A DNA stretch of 64,000 nt from Cupriavidus taiwanensis LMG 19424 (lineage in GTDB: Bacteria > Pseudomonadota > Gammaproteobacteria > Burkholderiales > Burkholderiaceae), in contig NC_010530.1 of the NCBI RefSeq assembly GCF_000069785.1, forward strand, positions 1,668,001 through 1,732,000, in the 5' to 3' direction. Positions 8,407 to 16,358 of the stretch are shown in pieces. How positions within the stretch are numbered: position 1 is the first letter of the stretch; each line of letters begins with the position of its first letter. The notes under the pieces are model-generated. The model was not told the DNA's origin. It did no database searches and saw only the letters and a program-made list of their open reading frames with translations. The position numbers were made by a program, and so were the translations under genes.

Positions 8407-9567
8407 TTACCCTTGTTCGAGGCGCTTGCGCTCGTTGTCCAGGTGGAAGGCGCCCTCGACCACAATGCGGTCGCCGGCCTTCACGCCGTTCTGGACCACG
8501 CGCATGCCGTCGCTCTCGGCGCCCAGCTTGACGCGGGTCAGGCGGTATTTGTTGCCCGGCATCTCGACATAGACCATCTCGTCATTGCCGTCGCGCACCA
8601 CCGCTGCCGCCGGCACCACCAGCTGGTCGACCGGCTTGCCCGCAATCAGCATGCTCGCCAGCATGGCGGGCTTGAGCCGCCCTTCGCGGTTCTCCAGCTC
8701 GGTGCGGACCAGCACCGTGCGCGATTGCGGATTGACCGTGCGGCCCACGTAGATCAGCTTGCCGGTAATGGTCTGGCGCCCGGCGCCGTTGGCCAGCGAC
8801 GGCACCTCGATCTCCACGCTCTGGCCCTCGGCCACCTGCGCGGCCTGCTGCTCGGGCACCTCGGCCACCACCCAGACCCGCGACAGGTCCGCCACGGTGT
8901 AGAGCGCGTCGGCGGGCTGCACCACCTGGCCTTGCGCCACGTTGCGCTCGACCACGGTGCCGCTGATGCTGGAATACACCGGCGAATGCGAGTTGATGCT
9001 GCCGCTCCTGGCCAGCTGGGCGATTGAGCTTGCCGACATGCCCAGCACGCGCAGCTGGTCGCGGTAGGCGCGCATCTCGGCCGAGGCGATCGCCAGCTCG
9101 CTTTCGCGGCGCTGCAGTTCGCCGCGGCCGATCACGTCGGCGGCAAACAGCTGGCGCGCGCGCTCGGCATTTCGGCCTTGCAGCTCGGTCTGGGCTTCGC
9201 TTTTCAGGAACGCCATCTGCGCCGCGCCCAGCTCGCTGCTGTGCAGGCGCGCCAGCACCTGGCCGGCCTTCACTTCCTGGCCCAGCGTGGCATACAGGTC
9301 GGTCACGCGGCCGGTCACGCTGGCGCCGATGCGCGACACGCGCTGCTCGTCGAAATCAATGCGGCCGGCCACGCGCAGCATCTCGCTGAACGGGGAGGTG
9401 GCCACGGGGGCCACCTTCAGGCCCTTTTGCAGGTTGCCCTCTGGCTGGATCACGCCGGGCGGCAGCTTGGGCGCTTCGGCCACCGGCTCAGGTTTGTCGG
9501 AACAGGCCGCCAGGCTGAACGTCAGGACGGCGGCGGCCGTCAGCGAAAGCAGGAAATTGGGACGCAT
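8407..9567 (-). CDS. RND efflux membrane-fusion lipoprotein, CzcB-like
   Basis: This 386-residue periplasmic adaptor starts with a lipoprotein signal ending LAAC (Cys22), so it is likely anchored to the inner membrane. It has the usual biotinyl-lipoyl halves (VTDLYATLGQEVKAGQVLA and PVYSSISGTVVERNVAQGQ) around a helical hairpin at about 105-175, then beta-barrel and membrane-proximal domains. It lacks the His-rich N-terminal extension known in some CzcB proteins. It joins the RND pump to the outer-membrane channel; the genes are 2 and 6 bp apart in one operon. Confidence 0.9.
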   Translation of the reverse strand: MRPNFLLSLTAAAVLTFSLAACSDKPEPVAEAPKLPPGVIQPEGNLQKGLKVAPVATSPFSEMLRVAGRIDFDEQRVSRIGASVTGRVTDLYATLGQEVKAGQVLARLHSSELGAAQMAFLKSEAQTELQGRNAERARQLFAADVIGRGELQRRESELAIASAEMRAYRDQLRVLGMSASSIAQLARSGSINSHSPVYSSISGTVVERNVAQGQVVQPADALYTVADLSRVWVVAEVPEQQAAQVAEGQSVEIEVPSLANGAGRQTITGKLIYVGRTVNPQSRTVLVRTELENREGRLKPAMLASMLIAGKPVDQLVVPAAAVVRDGNDEMVYVEMPGNKYRLTRVKLGAESDGMRVVQNGVKAGDRIVVEGAFHLDNERKRLEQG

Positions 9568-9569
9568 GG

Positions 9570-11018
9570 TTATTTCTGTTCGATGTTGGACGTCGGCTGC
9601 AGGCCCGGCGCGGCGGTGGCGCCCGGGGCAGTCGACATAAGCTTTTCGATCTGGATCGCGGCCAGCTGCAGGTCGTACTGCGCGGCGATCAGCTCATTGC
9701 GCGCGCCACGCAGCACGCGCTGGGCATCGAGGTAGTCCAGGATGCCGCGCTCGCCGAAGCGGTAGGCGGCTTCGGCCACGCCCAGCGCCGACTCGGCCTC
9801 GCGCACGATGCCGGACTCCAGCGCCGTTACCTGCGCCTGGTTGATCTCGTACTGGCGGTAGGCCGCTTCCAGTTCCTGCGTCAGCTCGAACTCGCGCATC
9901 TCCAGCGCGCTGCGCGCCTGCGTGGCCTGCGCCGTGGCTTCGCCCACCGGACCGCTGCGGCGGTCCCACAGCGGGATGGTCAGGATCACGCCGATCTGCG
10001 AGACGTTGTTGTCAGGCTGGCGGTCGGTGCTGGCACGCAGTGCCACTTCCGGCCAGCGCAGCGACTTCTGGTAGTCCACGCCCAACTGCGCGCGCTCCAG
10101 CTCGGTGCGGCGCTGGACCAGTTCGGCGTTGCCGGCGATCATGGTGTCGCGCAGTGCCTGCAGCGGCGGCACGTCGGGCGACTGGCCCAGCGTGCCCGCC
10201 AGCGAAAACTGCCCCGGCATGGCGCCGCCCACCTGCTGGCGCAGCGCGGCCTTGGCCTGGTTCACGCGCAGCTCGGCGGTCTGCTGGCTCTTCTGCGACG
10301 CCAGCAGTTCGGTCTCGGCCTTGATCAGCTCGTAGCGCGGGGCCTCGCCCACCTCCACGCGCAGGCGCGCGCGGGAATGGATCTGGCGCATCATCGCCAG
10401 GTCTTCCTCGGCCGCGTGCAGCTCGCTCTCGCGGCGCAGCACGTCGTAGTAGGCGGTCTTCACGCGCGCCGCGAGGTCGGCCCGGAAGCCCTGCCGCACC
10501 GCTTGCGACGATTCCAGCCCGCGGGTCGCCATGGCCTCGCGCAGGCTGCGCTGGTGCGGGTAATCGAACTTCTGCACCACCGCATAGCTGGGCGCGTTGC
10601 CACTGGTCACGCCCGGCTGCTTGCCTGACAGGCGGCCGTACATCACCTCGACCTGCGGATTCGGATAGGCGCGGGCGCTGCTGATGGCGGCGCTGGCGGC
10701 GTCGACGTTGGCCTCGGCGGCAGCCACGCCCTTGTTGGTGGACTGGGCCAGGTCGAGCAACTGGGGCAGCGAGTAGGCGGGGCCGGCCGGGGCGGCGGCG
10801 GCAGGAGCGGTTTTCGGTACGGCGGCGGCCGCCAGGATGGCGGCGCCCGGCAGCGGCGCGGCAGCCGGCTTGGACAGCGGTGCGCGGGGCGCGGGCGCGG
10901 CACCGGCCAGGTCCGATGCCTTCGCGGTGGTTCCACCTTGGGCGCCGGCCTGGGCCGGGGCCGCGGCAAGCGTCATCAGCGAAAGCGACGCGATCAGGGT
11001 CAGCTTGGTTGTTGTCAT
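9570..11018 (-). CDS. Outer-membrane efflux protein, CzcC/TolC family
   Basis: This is a TolC-type channel of 482 residues from ATG 11018. It has a signal peptide (MTTTKLTLIASLSLMTLAAAPAQA) and a Pro/Ala-rich linker. Two long helical repeats follow: one begins YSLPQLLDLAQSTNKGVAAAEANV, the second near VPPLQALRDTMIAGNAELVQRR. The frame is open further upstream, but only the 11018 start gives a signal peptide at the N-terminus. It forms the exit duct of the tripartite metal efflux pump with the two following genes. Confidence 0.88.
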   Translation of the reverse strand: MTTTKLTLIASLSLMTLAAAPAQAGAQGGTTAKASDLAGAAPAPRAPLSKPAAAPLPGAAILAAAAVPKTAPAAAAPAGPAYSLPQLLDLAQSTNKGVAAAEANVDAASAAISSARAYPNPQVEVMYGRLSGKQPGVTSGNAPSYAVVQKFDYPHQRSLREAMATRGLESSQAVRQGFRADLAARVKTAYYDVLRRESELHAAEEDLAMMRQIHSRARLRVEVGEAPRYELIKAETELLASQKSQQTAELRVNQAKAALRQQVGGAMPGQFSLAGTLGQSPDVPPLQALRDTMIAGNAELVQRRTELERAQLGVDYQKSLRWPEVALRASTDRQPDNNVSQIGVILTIPLWDRRSGPVGEATAQATQARSALEMREFELTQELEAAYRQYEINQAQVTALESGIVREAESALGVAEAAYRFGERGILDYLDAQRVLRGARNELIAAQYDLQLAAIQIEKLMSTAPGATAAPGLQPTSNIEQK

Positions 11019-11235
11019 GAGTCGGGAAAGCAAGCGGTACGTCTGCCTCCCGCCACGCTGCCGCCCGCCCCGGGTGACGACGTCAAGGGGACGCAATCAC
11101 GGCAGGACGCACGACGGCGTCGGCATGCCCGCGCGGTCAGGCGGCAGGCAGGCTGGCGAGATCAGGCAAAGGGGCGCGGCCCGCGGCGGGGCGGCTGCAT
11201 GCGGCAGCGCGCACGATGCGGGCGCAGGAAAGCGG

Positions 11236-11646
11236 TCAGGCGAGGAATATGGGCGGCCGGAAAAAGGCCGAAGGCGGCGGATCGGCGCGGCCTGGCGGGA
11301 GCTGGGCCACGTCGCCGGTGGGCAGCAGCAGCTTCACCGGGGGCAATGCAATCAGCGCGCTGGATTCTTCGATCTCGTCGAGCAGGTCGAGCGGATCGAG
11401 CAGGTCGGCCGACCAGATATTGCAGTACCCGGGGGGCGGGTCGTCGCAGATATCGTCGTCGTTCAGCCCGTCATCGCCGGGCACCACGAGCCGGCCCAGA
11501 TCGTCGACAGGCTGGGCCGCCGCCATGTCGATCAGGTCCACGCCCGCCTGCTGCACTCCCGGCATGGCCGCGCGCGCGTCCGCCGCTGCTCCAAAGGAGA
11601 GCAGCGACAGGCACATGGCAGTCAGCAGCAGGAACAACAGTCGCAT
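11236..11646 (-). CDS. Acidic secreted protein at head of efflux cluster (CzcI-like position)
   Basis: From ATG 11646 this 136-residue product has a strong signal peptide (MRLLFLLLTAMCLSLLSFGAAADARA). The mature region is acidic, with runs such as DDGLNDDDICDDPPPGYC and LLDPLDLLDEIEE, and a Pro-rich end (PPPSAFFRPPIFLA). Two Cys sit within the acidic stretch. Its place just before the outer-membrane gene matches small periplasmic proteins such as CzcI in other metal operons; whether it is homologous is uncertain. Metal sensing or buffering in the periplasm is an inference from position and acidity. Confidence 0.6.
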   Translation of the reverse strand: MRLLFLLLTAMCLSLLSFGAAADARAAMPGVQQAGVDLIDMAAAQPVDDLGRLVVPGDDGLNDDDICDDPPPGYCNIWSADLLDPLDLLDEIEESSALIALPPVKLLLPTGDVAQLPPGRADPPPSAFFRPPIFLA

Positions 11647-11720
11647 TGGATCGGGGGCAGTGGCGGCATCGGCTGGGGCCATGGGTGTTGCGGGGCGCCA
11701 GGGATGCTGCAGGACAGCAT

Positions 11721-11756
11721 TGTAACTGAACGATTACGATTGACAGGGAATCGTTA
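11721..11756 (-). promoter_or_regulatory. Promoter and inverted repeat upstream of efflux cluster
   Basis: AACGATT (11730-11736) faces AATCGTT (11750-11756) with 13 bp between. On the minus strand CTGTCA and TACAAT stand 16 bp apart, a plausible -35/-10 pair for the acidic-protein/czcCBA operon, with the repeat spanning the spacer. No metal-responsive regulator gene is in the window. Confidence 0.45.
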
Positions 11757-11922
11757 CGTTCGTTCCCTTGCTGCAGAGAGATCACGCGCCTTTCAGGTCT
11801 TTCAGATTTGTCCCGTGCCTTCCTATTGCCCGCCCCGCTAGGCTTTCCGGATCCTTGAGCCCGGGGACCAGGAGCGGACCGTCTGCAATTTTGTAATACA
11901 GGAACAGGTGACAAATGAGCGC

Positions 11923-11928
11923 TATACT
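11923..11928 (+). promoter_or_regulatory. -10 element of toxin-antitoxin operon
   Basis: TATACT stands 29 bp before the antitoxin start at 11957. A transcript starting about 11935 would exclude the upstream in-frame ATG at 11915, which supports 11957 as the true start. No good -35 at 17 bp is visible, so an activator or weak promoter is possible. Confidence 0.4.
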
Positions 11929-11956
11929 CGCGTATTACCCATTGTCGGAGCCACTT

Positions 11957-12187
11957 ATGCAAGGCACGACCCTGTCATTCCGCGCAGGCGAAGACCTGGC
12001 GGAGCAAACCCGCGCGCTGGCCATGGCGGCAGGGCAGAAAACGTCGGACTACATCCGCGACGCCGTTCGCGAGAAGAATGAGCGCGAGATGGCCAACCGT
12101 ATTGCGATGCTGTCCCGCAAGTTATCGGGGAAGCACCTCGCTGCCAACGAAGAGATGGACGGCGCGGCCGGAGACGGCCTTGATTGA
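11957..12187 (+). CDS. Antitoxin of MazEF/PemIK-like pair
   Basis: This 76-residue protein starts with a short beta strand (GTTLSFRAGEDL) and a helix pair (LAEQTRALAMAAGQKTSDYI, then RDAVREKNEREMANR), typical of a ribbon-helix-helix DNA-binding domain. The C-terminal part is charged and probably wraps the toxin. It overlaps the following toxin gene by 8 bp. Known relatives bind their own promoter and neutralise the toxin in the cytoplasm. Confidence 0.75.
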   Translation: MQGTTLSFRAGEDLAEQTRALAMAAGQKTSDYIRDAVREKNEREMANRIAMLSRKLSGKHLAANEEMDGAAGDGLD

Positions 12188-12539
12188 ACTGAAGCGGGGA
12201 CAGATCTGGGAGGTCGATCTCAACCCCCAGACCCACCGGGAAGAGCCGGCCAAGCGCAACCGGCCAGCGCTGGTATTGCAGACCGACCTGCTCAACGACG
12301 CCGGGCATCCAACCACCATTGTCGTACCCGGGACATCGCAGATCGAAATCGAGGATTGCTTTCCGCTGCGCGTGGCGCTGGGCAAGCTGCCGGGCCTGGC
12401 CTGTGAAACGGACCTGTTGATCGACCAGGTCCGCGCAATCTCCAATCGCCGTTTCCTGGGCAGCCGCCCGGTGGCGACGCTGGCGGCCAATCACCTGCGC
12501 AAGGTGGAAGAGGCCATGCGCCTGCTGCTGCGGCTCTAG
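12180..12539 (+). CDS. MazF/PemK-family endoribonuclease toxin
   Basis: The start is taken as TTG 12180, inside the antitoxin's last codons; it yields 119 residues beginning LIELKRGQIWEVDLNP. This and KRNRPALVLQ are the conserved beta strands of the MazF fold, with ISNRRFLG near the C-terminus matching the family's QIR/SxxRL element. MazF enzymes cleave single-stranded mRNA at short motifs when the antitoxin is degraded. The rare start codon and overlap would keep toxin synthesis below that of antitoxin. Confidence 0.82.
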   Translation: MIELKRGQIWEVDLNPQTHREEPAKRNRPALVLQTDLLNDAGHPTTIVVPGTSQIEIEDCFPLRVALGKLPGLACETDLLIDQVRAISNRRFLGSRPVATLAANHLRKVEEAMRLLLRL

Positions 12540-12568
12540 GCCTTGCAGCGATGCAGAACGGCTGCGTC

Positions 12569-12605
12569 GCTGCATGATATGCAGCGTCACTGCATATCAT
12601 GCAGC
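12569..12605. terminator. 16-bp perfect palindrome between convergent genes
   Basis: GCTGCATGATATGCAG (12569-12584) pairs with CTGCATATCATGCAGC (12590-12605) around a 5-base loop. It fills the gap between the ends of the toxin gene and the rhodanese gene, so a two-way terminator is the likely role. There is no U-tract on either side, which leaves a protein-binding site as the alternative. Confidence 0.5.
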
Positions 12606-12609
12606 CGCC

Positions 12610-14232
12610 CTACACCACCCTGAACCCATGCGTCCCGTCGCGCTCCAGCTGCGCGATCAGGCCGAATTCCCAGTCCAGGTAGCCCTGCATCGCCTCGCGC
12701 GGGTTGTCGGTGCCTTCATAGGGGCGGCGATAGCGGTCGGTGCGGTCCGAGGCCAGCCGCGTCTCGCCACTCTCCAGCGGCAGCCCTGCGCCGATCCACG
12801 CCTGCGTGCCGCCTTCCAGCACCAACACCTCCGCATCGGTCAGGCGCCGCAGGTCGGCGGCGGCAAAGCGCGCCAGCAGGCTGGTGCCGCAGGTGAGCAC
12901 GTAGCGCCGCGGCCGCGGGATGCGGGCCAGCGCGTCGGCCAGCTGGGCGCGAATGACAAAATACGCGCCCGGGATATGGCGCTTGACGTAGTTGGCGCTG
13001 GTGGTGAAATCCAGCACGGCGGTGCTGCCGTCGCCGGCATCCAGCCACGCGGCCAGCTGCGCCGTGCCGACGCTGGCTACCGGCGCCGGCGCTGGCCCCT
13101 GCGCGGACACCGCACCGGTTTCGCTGCGCGCCGATGCAGCCACCGGTTCCAACACCCACACCTCCCAGCCCATCTGCGCCAGCCAGGATCCCGTCATGCC
13201 GGCCCGCACGTCGTCATCGTCCGCCAGCACGATGCGCGCGCCGCGCACCGGCGCGCTGTGGTCGGTCTCCTGCACCAGCTGCCCGCCCGGCGCGTTGGCG
13301 AAGCCCGGCAGGTGGCCGTCGGCGAATTCCTCGGGCGTGCGCACATCGAAGCGGTACACGGTGCGACCGGGCGCCTGCAGCGTGTCCAGCTGCGCCAGCG
13401 CAATGCGCCGCACGCCGGCCCTGTCGGCGATCTCGCGCGCGCCGCGGCGGGCGCTGTCGCGATTGGCGTCGCTGACCGCGGCCGGGGCGCGGCGGCTGGC
13501 GCCATGGTCCAGTTGCTGGCCGGCCAGGGTCCAGCCGATGGTGCCGTTGCGCAGCGCCGCCACCGGGTTGGGGATCCCCGCGTTCACCAGCGATTGCGTG
13601 CCGATGATGCTGCGCGTGCGGCCCGCACAGTTGACGATCACGCGCGTGCGCGGATCGGGGGCGAGCTCGCGCACGCGCAGCACCAGCTCGGCGCCCGGCA
13701 CGCTGGTGGCGGTGGGGATGCTCATGGTCTGGTACTCGTCGAAGCGGCGCGCGTCGACGATCACCACGTCGGCCCGGCTGTCGATCAGTGCCTGCACTTC
13801 CTCGGCCGCCAGCGACGGCGTATGGCGCGCGGCTTCCACCACTTCGCCGAACGACTTGCTCGGCACGTTGACGTCGCGGAACACCTCGCCGCCGCCGTCG
13901 ATCCACGCACGCAGCCCGCCTTCCAGCAGATGCACGCGGGTATAGCCCAGCCCTTGCAGCACCGCCGCCGCGCGTGGCGCCAGGTCAGTGCCGGCATGCT
14001 CGCCGTAGACCACGACCAGCGTATCGCGACGCGGGATGCGCGCCCACGCGTCCAGCTCCAGCCGCGACAGCGGGAAGTTGGCGGCCCACAGCGGGTGCGC
14101 CTGCGCGAAGGGATCTTCCTCGCGCACGTCGATCAGCGCAATCTCTTCGCGGTTGCGCAGGGCGTTGCGCACGGCCTCGGGCGAAACCGTCGGAAAGGCC
14201 GGCGCGGCCGGCGTAGCGGGTACGGTGCTCAT
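12610..14232 (-). CDS. Four-domain rhodanese-like sulfurtransferase
   Basis: This 540-residue protein contains four rhodanese modules, about residues 15-120, 130-245, 270-365 and 385-490. Module 2 has an active-site loop with Cys202 (NCAGRTRS) and module 4 has Cys448 (TCGTSLLA). In modules 1 (VYGEHAGTD) and 3 (LADDDDVRAG) the Cys is missing, so these are probably structural. Rhodaneses carry sulfane sulfur as a persulfide and pass it to an acceptor. The start overlaps the stop of the thiol dioxygenase gene (ATGA), which suggests it handles sulfur from the dioxygenase substrate or product. The frame extends upstream of 14232 but overlaps that gene. Confidence 0.88.
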   Translation of the reverse strand: MSTVPATPAAPAFPTVSPEAVRNALRNREEIALIDVREEDPFAQAHPLWAANFPLSRLELDAWARIPRRDTLVVVYGEHAGTDLAPRAAAVLQGLGYTRVHLLEGGLRAWIDGGGEVFRDVNVPSKSFGEVVEAARHTPSLAAEEVQALIDSRADVVIVDARRFDEYQTMSIPTATSVPGAELVLRVRELAPDPRTRVIVNCAGRTRSIIGTQSLVNAGIPNPVAALRNGTIGWTLAGQQLDHGASRRAPAAVSDANRDSARRGAREIADRAGVRRIALAQLDTLQAPGRTVYRFDVRTPEEFADGHLPGFANAPGGQLVQETDHSAPVRGARIVLADDDDVRAGMTGSWLAQMGWEVWVLEPVAASARSETGAVSAQGPAPAPVASVGTAQLAAWLDAGDGSTAVLDFTTSANYVKRHIPGAYFVIRAQLADALARIPRPRRYVLTCGTSLLARFAAADLRRLTDAEVLVLEGGTQAWIGAGLPLESGETRLASDRTDRYRRPYEGTDNPREAMQGYLDWEFGLIAQLERDGTHGFRVV

Positions 14233-14846
14233 GACTGGGCAAGTTCGCGGGAACGGTCCCACGGGTTGGGCAGGGTCTGGTTGGAATAGCCGGAGACAAA
14301 GGGCTTGCGGGTGCCGTCCTCGGCGTAGACCGAGCGGCGCACCGCGCCGATATTGGCGCCGTAGACATGGATGCTGACCGAGACGCGGTCGTCGTAGACG
14401 TTGTTGACGCGGTGGATATCGCCCACGGACGGCGACACGGCTTCCACCTGCCCGGGCAGCAGGCGCACGCTCGCGCCGCTCGCGACCGGGCGCCCGGCGG
14501 CATCGAGCGCGAAGGCTTGCGCGTCTTCGGCGCCGCGCAGCATGCCGATCAGGCCCCATACAGTGTGGTCGTGAATCGGCGTGCGCTGGCCCGGCCCCCA
14601 GACAAAGCTGACGATGGAGAAGCGCTCGGCGGAATCGCAATGCAGCAGGTGCTGCTGGTAGTACTCGGGGTGCGGCCGGGCCCACGCTTCGGGCAGCCAG
14701 TCATCGCGCGCCACCAGCTTTGCCAGCAAGGCCCCGCCTTCACGCAGGATGCGGGGCTCGTCGGGATGCTGGTCGAGCAGCGTGGCCAGGCCGGTGATGA
14801 AATCGCGCAGCGGCGCCAGCGCGTCGGGATCGGGGGAACTGCCCAT
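14229..14846 (-). CDS. Cysteine dioxygenase type I / 3-mercaptopropionate dioxygenase family
   Basis: This 205-residue cupin has the iron ligands His92 and His94 (TPIHDHTVWG) and His145 (VGDIHRVNN). The enzyme adds O2 to a thiol to form a sulfinate. The segment HTVWGLIGMLRG lacks the Cys that forms the Cys-Tyr crosslink in animal enzymes, and YYQQHLLHC has Gln near where cysteine-specific enzymes keep Arg. Both features are usual in bacterial members, and the second favours 3-mercaptopropionate or a similar thiol over cysteine; that preference is an inference. ATG 14846 gives the family-length protein. Confidence 0.85.
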   Translation of the reverse strand: MGSSPDPDALAPLRDFITGLATLLDQHPDEPRILREGGALLAKLVARDDWLPEAWARPHPEYYQQHLLHCDSAERFSIVSFVWGPGQRTPIHDHTVWGLIGMLRGAEDAQAFALDAAGRPVASGASVRLLPGQVEAVSPSVGDIHRVNNVYDDRVSVSIHVYGANIGAVRRSVYAEDGTRKPFVSGYSNQTLPNPWDRSRELAQS

Positions 14847-14952
14847 GGGAATGCTCCGGAGTGTCTCGTTGTGGTTGCCGGCGGGGGCCGGCCATGCGGC
14901 CCTCTGCGGGGCGCTGGCCCTGCAAACATAGCACGGCAGGCGCGGCAGCGCT

Positions 14953-16164
14953 TTACATGCCAAGCTGCGCGCGCCCGGCGGCGAGCAGGATCGAATCGTT
15001 CTGCGGCGTATGGATGCGGCTGCACAACACGTCGCGATAGTGGCGCTCGAGCGGGTGGTTGCGGCTCAGCCCATGGTTGCCCGACAGCTGCAGCGCCAGT
15101 TCCGCCGCGCGGATGGCATTGCCGGTCACGGTGAATTTCAGCAGGCCGCTGTCGGCGATGGCCGGCGGCTCGCCCGCGTCGGTGCGCGCCGCGGCATCGT
15201 CGAGCAACACCTGGTTGACCCGCAGCAGCGCGGCGATCTCGCCGACGGCCTCCTGCACGCGCGGCAGCGTGGCCAGCGGCGCGCCGAGGCTGCCGGGCGC
15301 GCGCTCGCGCACGAAGTCATTGAGCCAGGCCGACGCCGCGCGCGCCACCGCGTCATACAGGCTGCCCAGCAGCACCACCATCCAGGCCTGCTGGTCGGCG
15401 TTGGCGTCGAGGTCCGCCTGGCTGGCGCCGGCCGGCGCCCACGCCGAGGGCGGACGGATATCGACCGCGTGGTCCGGCGGAATCCAGACATTGTCGAGCA
15501 CGGTCTCGTGGCTGCCGGAGGCACGCAGGCCCAGGTGGTTCCAGTTCTCGACGATGCGCACGCCGGCGATGCCGGCGGCGGGCCCAGGCACCAGGAACAC
15601 ACCCACGCGCGGCTGGACTTCGTCCGTGCGCGCCCACACCGCAAGCCAGCGCAAGGCGGGGATGCCGGTGCTGTACAGCTTGCGGCCGCTGACGCGCCAG
15701 CCGTCGGCCACGCGCGTCGCCACCGTGGCCGGCAGGCCGCCGCGCGCGGGCGAGCCCAGCTGCGGTTCCACGCGCAGCGAATTGATCAGCGCGCCCTCCT
15801 GTACGGCGCTGGCGAAGACCTGTTCGCGCAGCGCCGCCGGCCAGTGCGAATCGGCGCGGGCGATGGCGCGGTGCTGCAGATAGGTCATGGTCAGCACCAG
15901 CGCGGTCGCGGCGTCGCCGCCGGCCAGCGCGGCCACGATGCGGCGCGCCTGCGCCAGGCCCGCCCCGCCGCCGCCGTGCGCGCGCGGCACCACCTGCGCG
16001 ATCAGGCCATGGGCATGCAGCTGCGCAAAGTTGTCGTGCGGGAAGCTGGCCGCGGCATCGTGCGCGCCGGCATCGCCGGCAAAGCGCGCGGACAGCGCGG
16101 CCAGCACCTCGCCAAGGCGCGCATCGCTGCCGGGCAGCCGGCGCAGGGCAGACGTCGAAGACAT
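14953..16164 (-). CDS. Acyl-CoA dehydrogenase-like flavoprotein, SfnB/DszC type
   Basis: This 403-residue protein has the acyl-CoA dehydrogenase fold: helical N-terminus (RIVAALAGGDAATALVLTMTYL), central beta domain with WRVSGRKLYSTGIP, and a C-terminal four-helix part (LQLSGNHGLSRNHPLERHYRD). The catalytic Glu region is replaced, and the SGNHG...N-PLERHYRD pattern fits the flavin monooxygenase branch that includes sulfur-acquisition proteins SfnB and DszC rather than true beta-oxidation enzymes. It lies divergent from the SsuD-like operon and 106 bp before the thiol dioxygenase, supporting a sulfur role. Confidence 0.82.
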   Translation of the reverse strand: MSSTSALRRLPGSDARLGEVLAALSARFAGDAGAHDAAASFPHDNFAQLHAHGLIAQVVPRAHGGGGAGLAQARRIVAALAGGDAATALVLTMTYLQHRAIARADSHWPAALREQVFASAVQEGALINSLRVEPQLGSPARGGLPATVATRVADGWRVSGRKLYSTGIPALRWLAVWARTDEVQPRVGVFLVPGPAAGIAGVRIVENWNHLGLRASGSHETVLDNVWIPPDHAVDIRPPSAWAPAGASQADLDANADQQAWMVVLLGSLYDAVARAASAWLNDFVRERAPGSLGAPLATLPRVQEAVGEIAALLRVNQVLLDDAAARTDAGEPPAIADSGLLKFTVTGNAIRAAELALQLSGNHGLSRNHPLERHYRDVLCSRIHTPQNDSILLAAGRAQLGM

Positions 16165-16241
16165 GGAACAGGACTCCGGAAAAAAATCAGCGCGCGGTGC
16201 GCATCGAATGCCGCCTAGCGTAGCGCCGTCGTAGCCCGGCG

Positions 16242-16275
16242 AAAACGATGCTTATTGAATATGGAGCGTCGTTTT
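16242..16275. promoter_or_regulatory. Inverted repeat in divergent sulfur promoter region
   Basis: AAAACGA (16242-16248) faces TCGTTTT (16269-16275) in the 194-bp gap between the SfnB-like gene and the SsuD-like gene. The stretch between is AT-rich (TTATTGAATATGG). It is a candidate operator or activator site for both directions, for example for a CysB/Cbl-type regulator, but the binding protein cannot be named from sequence. Confidence 0.35.
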
Positions 16276-16358
16276 TATTCGTTAGCGCAGCCGCGCCGCT
16301 GTCGTACTTTCTGCCTCAGCCCCAATCCAATCCGACACCGACTTCCAGGAGAACGCAT

